The translations under genes were made by a program, and so were the position numbers. Positions 1-7,034 of a stretch of 28,138 bases of DNA are shown one piece after another. Position 1 is the first letter of the stretch. Each line of letters starts with the position of its first letter. The DNA is from Deltaproteobacteria bacterium (GTDB lineage: Bacteria; Myxococcota_A; JAADFL01): NCBI GenBank assembly GCA_013152945.1, contig JAADFL010000067.1, positions 1-28,138 on the forward strand. Reading direction: 5' to 3'. The notes under the pieces were generated by a model. The model saw nothing but the letters and a program-made list of their open reading frames with translations. It was not told where the DNA came from and did no database searches.

Positions 1-331
1 TAACTGCCTTGTCGAGCATTTCTTTCAGCTTGGATTTAGGTACTGCTCCTATTATCTGGTCGAATACCGCCCCGTCTTTGAACAATATCAGGGTAGGTAT
101 CCCCCTGATTCCATAAGTGGCCGGAGTCGCCGGATTTTGATCTACATCCATTTTGGCCACTCTTATCTTACCCACGTATTCATCGGCCAGTTCTTCGACT
201 ATCGGCGCTATTATTACACAAGGTCCGCACCATGCAGCCCAAAAGTCGACCAGAACCGGCAAAGGCGATTGCAGAACCTTTTGCTCGAAAGTATTATCAT
301 CCACAACAATCAATTTGTCGCTATGTGCCAT
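1..331 (-). CDS. trxA: Thioredoxin, 3' end cut by window edge
   Basis: Small cytoplasmic thiol-disulfide oxidoreductase that reduces protein disulfides. Translating from the ATG at 331 leftwards gives 110 residues before the window ends. The active site WCGPC is at residues 34-38 after a typical beta strand (VLVDFWA), and the cis-proline loop (GIPT) has Pro79. Thioredoxins are usually 105-110 residues, so only the last few codons are probably missing. The start is supported by AGGGAGAAAGGA a few bases upstream. It lies downstream of the SDR gene on the same strand with a gap of about 130 bases. The family call is secure; which of possibly several thioredoxin paralogues this is cannot be decided here. 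Confidence 0.95.
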   Translation of the reverse strand, partial: MAHSDKLIVVDDNTFEQKVLQSPLPVLVDFWAAWCGPCVIIAPIVEELADEYVGKIRVAKMDVDQNPATPATYGIRGIPTLILFKDGAVFDQIIGAVPKSKLKEMLDKAV

Positions 332-378
332 GCTAATGTCCTTTCTCCCTTGTCCAACCCAGCAACAACAAAAGTGAG

Positions 379-406
379 TCTATATCAACAGTCTATTAAA
401 TTGCAA
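379..406 (-). promoter_or_regulatory. Possible sigma70-type promoter for trxA
   Basis: On the minus strand TTGCAA (401-406) and TATAGA (379-384) are separated by 16 bases, each matching the consensus at 4 of 6 positions. The site lies about 48 bases upstream of the trxA start. It is weak, and read-through from the SDR gene is an alternative. Confidence 0.3.
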
Positions 407-463
407 GAAAGAGTGGCACAAGAAAACCTGAAACGTCTTTTCCCCGGAAAATCAGGGGTGATC

Positions 464-1276
464 TCAGGGGATCTGGAGGCCGCCGCTCACGTTGATGGCT
501 TGGCCGGTTACATAATCCGAAAGTGGGCTTGCAAAGAAAAGTACCACGTTTGCAATATCCTGCGGGACGCCGGCTCTTCCAAACGGTATCATTTTGAGTA
601 TTGCTTCTCTTTGTGCCGCTGGTATGCCTACCGTCCCGTCGGTTGACTCCTTGGCCTTTGTGAGCCTGGTGTCGGTGAAGCCCGGCGCTACTGCATTTAC
701 ATTGATGCCGAACCGACCCCATTCCTGGGCAATCGTCCTGGTTAGGCCGACGTTTCCCATTTTTGCCGCAGTGTAGTTGGCCTGACCCGGATTGCCTCTA
801 AGTGCGGCTGTAGAGAAGAAATTGATTATTTTCCTGTGATATTTCAATCCACCTGATTCAATCTCCTGTTTCGAAGCTCCACGTAGGTAGGGAGATGCGG
901 AACGAATGCAGTTGAAAGTACCTTTCAGGTTGATATCTATGACAAAATTCCACATTTCATCACTCATGTTGTGAATCATCTTGTCTCTCGTAATACCGGC
1001 GTTGTTGACCAGGATATCGAGTTTTCCAAATGTGTCGGCGGCGGCCTTCATGAGTGAATCCGTGTACGCAGAATCGGCAACAGAGCCGATACTGGTAATT
1101 GCACAACCTTCTCCCGCAATTTTTTCACATGCTGCTTTTGCCTCCTCGGCAGGGTCGGAATCAATATCGTTTATGACCACCTTTGCCCCCTCTCTGACAA
1201 ATGTCTCTGCAATTGCGCGCCCAATACCCCTGCCTGCGCCGGTTACCACAGCCGTTCTATTATTGAGTAGACCCAT
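464..1276 (-). CDS. Short-chain dehydrogenase/reductase, FabG-like
   Basis: A 270-residue classical SDR with a Rossmann fold. Visible motifs are the dinucleotide-binding TGAGRGIG (12-19), NNAG (91-94), and the catalytic set Ser155, Tyr168 and Lys172 with the normal 13-residue Ser-Tyr spacing. The end of beta-2 reads VVINDID with Asp37, which in this family usually favours NAD(H) over NADP(H); this resembles the (3R)-hydroxyacyl-CoA dehydrogenase branch. It is about 20 residues longer than typical FabG (about 245), with apparent extra segments near 130-148 and 205-220. Start chosen at ATG 1276 because AAAGGAGGT sits just upstream. The likely reaction is reduction/oxidation of a 3-oxoacyl thioester; the exact substrate, and whether it serves fatty-acid synthesis or breakdown, is not determined. 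Confidence 0.9.
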   Translation of the reverse strand: MGLLNNRTAVVTGAGRGIGRAIAETFVREGAKVVINDIDSDPAEEAKAACEKIAGEGCAITSIGSVADSAYTDSLMKAAADTFGKLDILVNNAGITRDKMIHNMSDEMWNFVIDINLKGTFNCIRSASPYLRGASKQEIESGGLKYHRKIINFFSTAALRGNPGQANYTAAKMGNVGLTRTIAQEWGRFGINVNAVAPGFTDTRLTKAKESTDGTVGIPAAQREAILKMIPFGRAGVPQDIANVVLFFASPLSDYVTGQAINVSGGLQIP

Positions 1277-1314
1277 TACAACCTCCTTTGCTCAAAAAAC
1301 ATCAATGCTGAAAG

Positions 1315-1343
1315 TGTTTAATGCTTACCCGGTCTAAGGTCAA
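1315..1343 (-). promoter_or_regulatory. Weak promoter candidate for the SDR gene
   Basis: On the minus strand TTGACC (1338-1343) is followed after 17 bases by TAAACA (1315-1320), about 40 bases before the SDR start. The -35 element is good but the -10 is poor. This lies in the 204-base gap between the divergent SDR and TPR genes. Confidence 0.3.
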
Positions 1344-1383
1344 GTGCATGTTGCGTCCGGTTCCGGCGGAATCCAAGAGTACC

Positions 1384-1407
1384 TTAATGGGCGCTTATTT
1401 AATGGGC
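1384..1407 (+). repeat. Short direct repeat in divergent intergenic region
   Basis: TTAATGGGC occurs at 1384-1392 and again at 1399-1407 (15-base period). The second copy runs into a small GGGC-CTT-GCCC hairpin (1404-1414), with a T-run (1425-1431) ten bases after it. It lies about 75-100 bases upstream of the TPR gene. It could be a binding-site pair for a regulator or chance; no promoter for the TPR gene was clearly seen. Confidence 0.4.
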
Positions 1408-1480
1408 CTTGCCCGTAAAGATATTTTTTTAGTAGTATCTGATTCGTACTTTGATGAAGAACCTCGTAGGGGGACGAATC

Positions 1481-3058
1481 ATGAGCGATGATTTTTTATT
1501 GCATTTATACAAGGGGGAAGAGGCCCTTCGAGAGGGCAGCCTGGACGATGCAAAAGATTACCTGGAGCAAGCATTCCGGTTGAAACCCGATCATGAGCAA
1601 ACTTTGAGCCTGCTTGGATTGGCTTATTATCGCCTTGGACATTATTATCGCGTGTCTCAGGTATACCGCAGGTTGGTCAACTTGAATCCGGGGGATCCGG
1701 TCTTGAGATTGAATCATGCCCTGGGGCTTATCAAGCTGGACAGGTTGGATGAGGCAGAGAAGGAACTTGAGGCATGTTTGGAACTATCTCCGGATAATGC
1801 GAGGGCTCACAGTCTTCTCGGATTGCTATGTTCCCGGACGAGCAGGTACGAAGAGGCTGCACGGCACTTCAGGGCAGCCGGACAGCAAGACATGGTGAAG
1901 GAAGTGGAGTCCAGGGCGCAAAAGGAGAAGAACGGTGGAATAGGTTTGGTAAAGGAACTGGATGTTGACGACGTTGATGGTTCTTCCGAGCCGGTAGTCG
2001 GGTACAAGGAGGCGGGTGGCGGCACCTGGGGTTGGCGCGACGAAGATCGGGTTGCAGCAGAAATGAAGGTTAATCCGGCCACCGTTGAACCGCCCGTAGG
2101 AAACCCGGAGGAAGCGCCGTTTGTGGAAATACTTCCGCTGCAAGGCGAAGAAGGGAATAATTCAAAATCTGATGAAAAAGATGAAAATAACGAAAATGAT
2201 GGGATCCAAGGTGATGCCGGGCAGGAGAATATTGCGGTGAATCCGGACGGAGTGGAAGCAGGTTTCGAATTGGCCGGGATATCGAGACAAAGCGGTGCTG
2301 AACTTGAACAATTTGAAAACAGTGATGAGCAACTTGAAGAACAATTTGATGCAGCGAAAAGGCAAGATATTAAGAGGGAGGATGCCACTTTTTCAAATGA
2401 TGTTTTGGAGCCTGTTGATGGTTCACAAGATATTAGTCGAACGGAATTACAAGGCGCTAAAATCTTCAGAACAGTGAAACCGGGTGTTTTGCTCGTATCC
2501 TTGTTGAAGGACAGGCCGGGTGATGAGTCGAGATCCGTGTACTTACGGCGGTCCAAGATAATAGCCTTGTGGGGGAAGGTGGACCTCAAAGAGGAGATGG
2601 CAAGGAAAAGGGGAGCCAAGCTGGACCATGTATTGGGCGGCAACCGACCGCTCGTAAGGGCAGAGGGGAACGGCATGGTGCTGGCCTCGGTAAGCCAGTC
2701 CCGTATCTTGTTGCACGAGGTGCATAATAAGGCCTTGTATCTTCGGGAGGAATTGATCCTTGGTTTTGATTCCGGTTTCGCTTTTGAGGGCGGTTCATTA
2801 TCAGGGAAGGGTATTGCTCCGGACTTGCCTCTGCTTACCCTTTCAGGGACTGGAACGGCCGCTATCGCGGATATAGGGCTGGTCTGGGCAAATGTTTCGA
2901 ATGACAGGGATGTCACAGTCAGGTGGGACAGGCTTGCAGGCTGGGACGGCGATTTGATACCAACGGTAATAAACCTGTCCATTGACGACATGAAACCAGT
3001 TCCAGCGGTTTTATTCTCAGGCACGGGCCGTGTTTTGGTATGTATCGAAGGCGGCTGA
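1481..3058 (+). CDS. TPR protein with AIM24-like C-terminal domain
   Basis: A predicted soluble 525-residue protein without an obvious signal peptide. Residues 4-135 hold three to four tetratricopeptide repeats (for example LLGLAYYRLGHY and SLLGLLCSRTSRYEEAARHF). Residues about 160-325 form a low-complexity acidic linker rich in Glu, Asp and Asn. Residues about 330-525 are a beta-rich domain with features recalling the AIM24 (former DUF124) family: LSGTGTAAIADIG, a Trp-containing turn (RLAGWDGDL), then a repeated SGTGRVLV near the end. The start is ATG 1481 because AGGGGG lies seven bases upstream; TTG 1451 and ATG 1454 are in frame but lack a ribosome site. Likely a protein-protein interaction scaffold; its partner is unknown. 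The AIM24 assignment is from pattern recognition. Confidence 0.8.
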   Translation: MSDDFLLHLYKGEEALREGSLDDAKDYLEQAFRLKPDHEQTLSLLGLAYYRLGHYYRVSQVYRRLVNLNPGDPVLRLNHALGLIKLDRLDEAEKELEACLELSPDNARAHSLLGLLCSRTSRYEEAARHFRAAGQQDMVKEVESRAQKEKNGGIGLVKELDVDDVDGSSEPVVGYKEAGGGTWGWRDEDRVAAEMKVNPATVEPPVGNPEEAPFVEILPLQGEEGNNSKSDEKDENNENDGIQGDAGQENIAVNPDGVEAGFELAGISRQSGAELEQFENSDEQLEEQFDAAKRQDIKREDATFSNDVLEPVDGSQDISRTELQGAKIFRTVKPGVLLVSLLKDRPGDESRSVYLRRSKIIALWGKVDLKEEMARKRGAKLDHVLGGNRPLVRAEGNGMVLASVSQSRILLHEVHNKALYLREELILGFDSGFAFEGGSLSGKGIAPDLPLLTLSGTGTAAIADIGLVWANVSNDRDVTVRWDRLAGWDGDLIPTVINLSIDDMKPVPAVLFSGTGRVLVCIEGG

Positions 3059-3164
3059 AATTATGGCTTTGTAAGAGTCGAAAGAGGCACTATGGAAGAT
3101 TACACTCCGGTTTTTCTTATCAATAATTCTTGCAGATGCTTTCTGTTGAGCTGTCAAAAATGAC

Positions 3165-3192
3165 TTGACATGATCACCCTCCTCAGTATCAT
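3165..3192 (+). promoter_or_regulatory. Promoter of the tRNA-Gly/tRNA-Cys unit
   Basis: Perfect -35 TTGACA (3165-3170), a 16-base spacer and TATCAT (3187-3192, five of six to consensus). Transcription would begin around 3199, shortly before the mature tRNA-Gly 5' end at 3216, as expected for a stable-RNA promoter. Confidence 0.75.
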
Positions 3193-3215
3193 AAGCGGCC
3201 ATCGTGCTTTGACAA

Positions 3216-3290
3216 GCGGGAGTAGCTCAGTGGTAGAGCTCCACGTTGCCAACGTGGAGGTCGCGGGTTCAAACCCCGTCTCCCGCTCCA
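3216..3290 (+). tRNA. tRNA-Gly (anticodon GCC)
   Basis: The acceptor arms GCGGGAG (3216-3222) and CTCCCGC (3280-3286) pair perfectly, followed by discriminator T and an encoded CCA. The anticodon arm is CCACG-TTGCCAA-CGTGG, giving anticodon GCC. The T arm contains GGTTCAAACC. All cloverleaf elements are present in 75 bases. The tRNA-Cys gene follows after 34 bases and is probably co-transcribed. Confidence 0.97.
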
Positions 3291-3324
3291 TCAGGGAGCT
3301 TCACCGGTAGGAGCGAGTTTTTTG

Positions 3325-3399
3325 GGCGGCATAGCCAAGTGGTAAGGCGAAGGTCTGCAAAACCTTTATTCACCGGTTCGAATCCGGTTGCCGCCTCCA
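3325..3399 (+). tRNA. tRNA-Cys (anticodon GCA)
   Basis: The acceptor arms GGCGGCA (3325-3331) and TGCCGCC (3389-3395) pair, followed by discriminator T, a cysteine identity base, and an encoded CCA. The anticodon arm AAGGT-CTGCAAA-ACCTT gives anticodon GCA. The T loop is GGTTCGAATCC. It is separated from tRNA-Gly by 34 bases with no obvious promoter of its own. Confidence 0.97.
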
Positions 3400-3416
3400 A
3401 TAGAAATATTCATGTA

Positions 3417-4727
3417 TTGCCCCTTAATCATTTTTCAATCATTATCCTGATAAATGAATTTTCTCTTGCAAAACTACTAATCGTCGTTGCCGGTTTTATC
3501 GCGGCATTGTTTCCTTTTTCAGCGTCCGCCGGGAACAAGGCAAAAATCGAGGCCTTGGCGGCGTACGCGAGGGGGAACCTGGACAGCGCCCTTGCTCTGT
3601 TCCAACAGGCACTGAAGCAGGATCCGGATGATGCAGAGATCTTTTATTACGTTGGACAGGTATTGTTTGAATCCGGGAGGCCGAAGAATGCTCTGAAGTC
3701 ACTTGAAAAGGCATTGGACCTTAATCCCGGGTTCGAGGAAGCCATCGAGTTGAAGAAGAGAATTGTTTATCTGATTGAACAGGGAAAAGGGAATTTAACG
3801 CGGGCTGTTTCACCGGACCATGCATTATCGAAGGATTCGGCCCTGTTTACAGCGCAACTCGATTGCAGGATGGGCTATGACACCAAGCCTCTTGTGGAAC
3901 CGAAGAATGCTGTAATACAAATTTCCAGGGCCTCGGTCGTTACACTTCTAAAAGGGGATATTTCCATTACGCCCTTGGCACTCGGCAAGAACCGTGTGAT
4001 CTTGAATGCAGGGACCTACATGGCTGCATACAATGGAGAAGTTGCATCAGAACTCGACTATTTGTCTTTTCATGCAGGCATCGGGTACTCGCTTGAGAGA
4101 CGGGTTGCCTCAGGAAGGCTGTTGTTCAAGGCAGGATATGATGGTCGAATCGGATTGGTTCGGGGAGGCAGGAAAGTCCGGGGACTTACCTTGGAAAAAA
4201 AGCAGGGATTTTATTTAGAGAGTCACCTTGTCGAACTCGGCTTGTTCAGCTTGAGCGGCAAGAGAGTCTCTGCTGCAATTTGGGCCGATTACGATATTAA
4301 GAGATTCAAGGGATTACTTTGGCCATATTCATACAAGGGTCATGATATCTGTGTCGAGAAGAGGTTCCATTTCAATGGGGCAAAGGCCGGTCTTGCAGCC
4401 ACTGGATGTATGCTTTGGCAATTGGCGAATGATGACAAGTGGAGCAGTATAACACCAAGGGGGAAGTTGGAATTTCGTTGGAATCCGATACGAACAATTG
4501 GAATGGATATTGGTTTCGGGTACGGCCATGACATGCACGTATGGGCAAAGGCTCCCTGGACCGGGGACCGCTTGGAAGGCGAGGCGGAATTCGATGTTTT
4601 CATGATCAAGCCCTGGAAGTTGGGAATATCGTGGCTTCACGCCGAGTACTTGACTGATGAGCGGTTCCAATCATACAGGAGAGATCTGGTATTGTTGCAC
4701 CTGACCCTGGATATGGGGGAGTTTTAG
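3417..4727 (+). CDS. Exported TPR plus beta-barrel outer-membrane protein
   Basis: From the chosen TTG the product has 436 residues. A hydrophobic export signal (LAKLLIVVAGFIAALF) ends in SASA-G near residue 39. Two tetratricopeptide repeats follow (about 44-110, including IFYYVGQVLFESGRPKNALKSLEKALDLNP). Residues about 140-436 alternate polar and hydrophobic residues in many short strands and end in Phe, as outer-membrane barrels do. This order (signal, TPR, barrel) recalls Slam-type or PgaA/BcsC-type outer-membrane exporters, but no specific family was recognised. The start is uncertain: no Shine-Dalgarno sequence is visible, TTG 3417 is the best in-frame codon after the tRNA, and an ATG at 3454 is in another frame and stops after eight codons. 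First of four same-strand envelope genes. Confidence 0.75.
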   Translation: MPLNHFSIIILINEFSLAKLLIVVAGFIAALFPFSASAGNKAKIEALAAYARGNLDSALALFQQALKQDPDDAEIFYYVGQVLFESGRPKNALKSLEKALDLNPGFEEAIELKKRIVYLIEQGKGNLTRAVSPDHALSKDSALFTAQLDCRMGYDTKPLVEPKNAVIQISRASVVTLLKGDISITPLALGKNRVILNAGTYMAAYNGEVASELDYLSFHAGIGYSLERRVASGRLLFKAGYDGRIGLVRGGRKVRGLTLEKKQGFYLESHLVELGLFSLSGKRVSAAIWADYDIKRFKGLLWPYSYKGHDICVEKRFHFNGAKAGLAATGCMLWQLANDDKWSSITPRGKLEFRWNPIRTIGMDIGFGYGHDMHVWAKAPWTGDRLEGEAEFDVFMIKPWKLGISWLHAEYLTDERFQSYRRDLVLLHLTLDMGEF

Positions 4728-4733
4728 GAATTC

Positions 4734-5618
4734 ATGATGTCTTCAGAAACAAAGAGCCTGGACACAAACGGTTCCTCCCGCCCTTTTAAGACCAATCAGT
4801 CCGGGCCCCGGCTTTGTGATCATTCGAGTCAAAGTCTCTTGTTTACTGGAAGAGATTTTTGGCACATGGCGGTATTGGGCAAGGCACTTGGATTATTCTT
4901 CATGATTTTGGGGCCGGCCGGTTGCCTTATTGGCAATGAAAGACCGATGACACTATTGTCGGTTGATTTATCGATTCCTCCGGGTGATACGGTAAACACG
5001 GATGATGGAAGCAAGGAAACCTTCGGCATGGTGGACCTGGCACACGTGGGCTCAATGGCAATGCTTGGGATTACCGGTGAAGATTTCGAAGGTGTTTCTC
5101 GCAAACTTGCAGGTATGCCAAGGGATTCCTTCAGTGCACTTTTTACGCAACAGGTACCTTCCGGCCTGTCCCGATCGGTGGAAGGCCTTGCATATATGCT
5201 GGACCTTGAGCCGGGGGATGTGGGAACACGGATAGGCGCCTTGCTCTTTATTCAATCCGGGCCCAGGCTCCTGGATCTTCCTCCAAACGAGAAAGTGGAC
5301 TTGAAAATCAAACTGCATGCTGTAGAGACAGGCATTGTTCGAGGCAGCATCGAACTTGTCGGAACAATACCCGATATGTGGGCCGTTTCCCTGGTAGACA
5401 AGGATGCCATGGTGATTTTACCCTGGGTCAGGGTATGGCCGGACAACCAGGACGGCGAGTGGAAGCGATTTCTCTTCGTTCTTCCGGACGTACCTGCAGG
5501 AAGGCCGTACTACCTGCGTTGCCTTTTCGTGGATAAAACATATCTCGATCTTGAAAAAGATGTTTTTCAGGTCGATGAGAACAGCCGCGAACTGGACAAG
5601 GTTTTCCAGGTGTATTGA
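4734..5618 (+). CDS. Probable lipoprotein of unknown function
   Basis: No known family recognised. The 294-codon frame opens six bases after the TPR/barrel gene, with AGGA (4725-4728) overlapping that gene's stop, suggesting coupled translation. The first 44 residues are polar, and a hydrophobic stretch (LGLFFMILGPAGC) follows. If translation starts instead at ATG 4866, the product is a 250-residue protein with a normal lipoprotein signal and Cys20, although the -3 residue of the lipobox is an unusual Pro. The remainder is a mixed, beta-leaning globular domain rich in short hydrophobic strands (VDLKIKLHAVETGIVRGSIELVGTIPDM). Context suggests a periplasmic or outer-membrane partner of the neighbouring barrel and PEGA proteins. 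The start and lipid modification are inferred. Confidence 0.7.
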   Translation: MMSSETKSLDTNGSSRPFKTNQSGPRLCDHSSQSLLFTGRDFWHMAVLGKALGLFFMILGPAGCLIGNERPMTLLSVDLSIPPGDTVNTDDGSKETFGMVDLAHVGSMAMLGITGEDFEGVSRKLAGMPRDSFSALFTQQVPSGLSRSVEGLAYMLDLEPGDVGTRIGALLFIQSGPRLLDLPPNEKVDLKIKLHAVETGIVRGSIELVGTIPDMWAVSLVDKDAMVILPWVRVWPDNQDGEWKRFLFVLPDVPAGRPYYLRCLFVDKTYLDLEKDVFQVDENSRELDKVFQVY

Positions 5619-5650
5619 TTGATTTTACGGACATGAACAAGACCTTTGTG

Positions 5651-5679
5651 TTGACTGGATAATGCTGAACCTATATCTA
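5651..5679 (+). promoter_or_regulatory. Possible promoter before the PEGA gene
   Basis: TTGACT (5651-5656) is followed after 17 bases by TATCTA (5674-5679). The -10 is poor, but the spacing would place the RNA start at about 5686, only a few bases from the ATG at 5689. This is the only sizeable gap (70 bases) within the four-gene envelope cluster. Confidence 0.3.
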
Positions 5680-5688
5680 TGATATTGT

Positions 5689-6621
5689 ATGAATGCTTGC
5701 GTACCGGTTGTGATTTTACTGCTGTCCGCCGGCTCCGGCCGGGAGCTGCCGCAACAAGTCGAAGAAAATGGCAGCCTGTACATCAAGACATCGCCTCCCG
5801 GGGCTCAAGTGATATTCGATGGAGATGTGCTGCCGAAACGAACCCCTATGACTATCGAAGGCGTGCCTGAGGGGGAGCACAAGGTGCAATTCATACTTGG
5901 TGAACTGAAAGTGAATTGCAGGATTGGTGTTGTGGCTGATGTGTTCAAGGATGTTTTCCTTGACCTGAAGAGACCCGCCGGAAGGTTGAAAGTGGTTACC
6001 GACCCCCTGGAGGTCAATGTTTTTCTGGATAACAAGGCGGTTGGAAAGACGCCCCTTATATTGAACAATGTATCCTTCGGCAGGCACATGTTGAAAATGC
6101 GCAAACAGGGTTTCAAGAACCTCGAGGTCGAGGTAATAGTGGACAGTCCGGACCAAACAAGGATTGGCGTACATCTCGATGCTGTTGAGCGAACCATGAA
6201 AGAAGGCCTGATAAAGGGCCATGAAGCCCATGTTGCCGATAATGCCGGCTCCAAGAAAGGGAGAGTGTCATTCATGGACGTTTTGCCGTGGATCGTTTTA
6301 TCGGCAGGTGGAGCAATGGCAGCGACAGGTGTTGGCTTTGAAGTCTATGCAGCCAAGGCGGCCGATGCTGCAAAAAGGGAGCGCGACAAGTACAAGGCGT
6401 CGATGAGCGCTCCGGTGATAGTGGAGCATTACGATAATGCCGAGCATAACAGGAAGATTGCACGGACCAATGAAATAACGGGAAGTGTGCTTATGGGCGT
6501 AGGTGCTGCTGTAATAGCAGGCGGGGTTGCCTGGCTTATCCTTGGTACCGGTGATGGGCCTCCTGTGGAGGCCTGTATCGGACCGGGCTTGGGCGTCCTG
6601 GTCTTGAGGGGATCGTTTTGA
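5689..6621 (+). CDS. Membrane protein with two PEGA domains
   Basis: A 310-residue protein. Residues about 1-17 form a weak, uncharged hydrophobic export segment. Two PEGA-type beta domains follow: about 29-93 (LYIKTSPPGAQVIFDGDVLPKRTP) and about 99-164 (RLKVVTDPLEVNVFLDNKAVGKTP). These carry the family pattern of a small beta sandwich with 'G..V..DG...GkTP'. Two transmembrane segments come near 198-218 and 262-286, separated by a charged helix (AADAAKRERDKYKAS). PEGA domains are known from surface and envelope proteins and are thought to contact carbohydrate or other envelope parts. ATG 5689 is the first in-frame start after a stop two codons upstream, and no ribosome-binding site is visible. 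Its stop overlaps the next gene's ATG by one base. Confidence 0.82.
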   Translation: MNACVPVVILLLSAGSGRELPQQVEENGSLYIKTSPPGAQVIFDGDVLPKRTPMTIEGVPEGEHKVQFILGELKVNCRIGVVADVFKDVFLDLKRPAGRLKVVTDPLEVNVFLDNKAVGKTPLILNNVSFGRHMLKMRKQGFKNLEVEVIVDSPDQTRIGVHLDAVERTMKEGLIKGHEAHVADNAGSKKGRVSFMDVLPWIVLSAGGAMAATGVGFEVYAAKAADAAKRERDKYKASMSAPVIVEHYDNAEHNRKIARTNEITGSVLMGVGAAVIAGGVAWLILGTGDGPPVEACIGPGLGVLVLRGSF

Positions 6622-7019
6622 TGCCTGTTGTGAAAAATGCGGGTGTTGTTTCTCTCGCAATGTGCATGGCCTTTATTTTTTCCGCCTGCCTTTCTCAAGG
6701 TGAGCCTTATTCCCATGATAATCCTTACGATCCGGCATTCGGCACCTTTTTTCTGTTCTGCAACACGGATGATCAAGGCGTACACCTTGGCTGGACCATG
6801 CCGCCGTACATGAGCGAAGGTGACAGCTTCGTGGTGTTCGTCGACGATGAGCTGGATCACGATTTCAAAGAGATGGCCGAACTGAACTGGCAGAACAGGG
6901 AATACCTCGATGCAAGGCCCCTGGGGCAGGGTGAGGCCAGGGACTACTTGATAGGAGTGAGGAGGGAAGGAGAGCCCGTACCAGGCACCAGCAACTGGGT
7001 TCACTGCATCAGGAAGTAG
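6621..7019 (+). CDS. Small lipoprotein, unknown function
   Basis: A 132-residue product beginning at ATG 6621, which shares one base with the upstream TGA (TGATG), so translation is probably coupled; GAGGGG lies about ten bases upstream. The signal sequence ends in a clear lipobox FSAC with Cys23. After the Cys comes a DNPYDP motif, a short Asn/Pro pattern I associate with lipoproteins of deltaproteobacterial genomes. The rest looks like a small beta domain (VHLGWTMPPYMSEGDSFVVF) reminiscent of an Ig/Fn3-like fold, ending in WVHCIRK. No enzymatic motif is visible. Last gene of the envelope cluster; it meets the PK-like gene tail-to-tail with a 15-base gap and no clear terminator between. Confidence 0.78.
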   Translation: MPVVKNAGVVSLAMCMAFIFSACLSQGEPYSHDNPYDPAFGTFFLFCNTDDQGVHLGWTMPPYMSEGDSFVVFVDDELDHDFKEMAELNWQNREYLDARPLGQGEARDYLIGVRREGEPVPGTSNWVHCIRK

Positions 7020-7034
7020 TTTCGGTTCAGGCTT

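Noticed and set aside
1807-3024. Long minus-strand open frame (405 codons) opposite the TPR gene
   Set aside because: It mirrors the TPR/AIM24-like gene, is Ser/Pro-rich low-complexity with no domain pattern or ribosome site, while the plus-strand frame has clear TPR repeats.
3285-3299. GCTCC-ATCAG-GGAGC hairpin at the end of tRNA-Gly
   Set aside because: The left arm belongs to the tRNA acceptor/CCA end and there is no following T-tract; probably incidental or only a processing feature.
3246-3416. Upstream extension of the TPR-barrel frame through both tRNAs
   Set aside because: The open frame passes through tRNA genes; the translated part there is not protein-like, so the start was placed after tRNA-Cys.
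5634-5663. Nine-codon ATG frame upstream of the PEGA gene as a leader peptide
   Set aside because: No ribosome site, no overlap with the PEGA start and no regulatory codon pattern.
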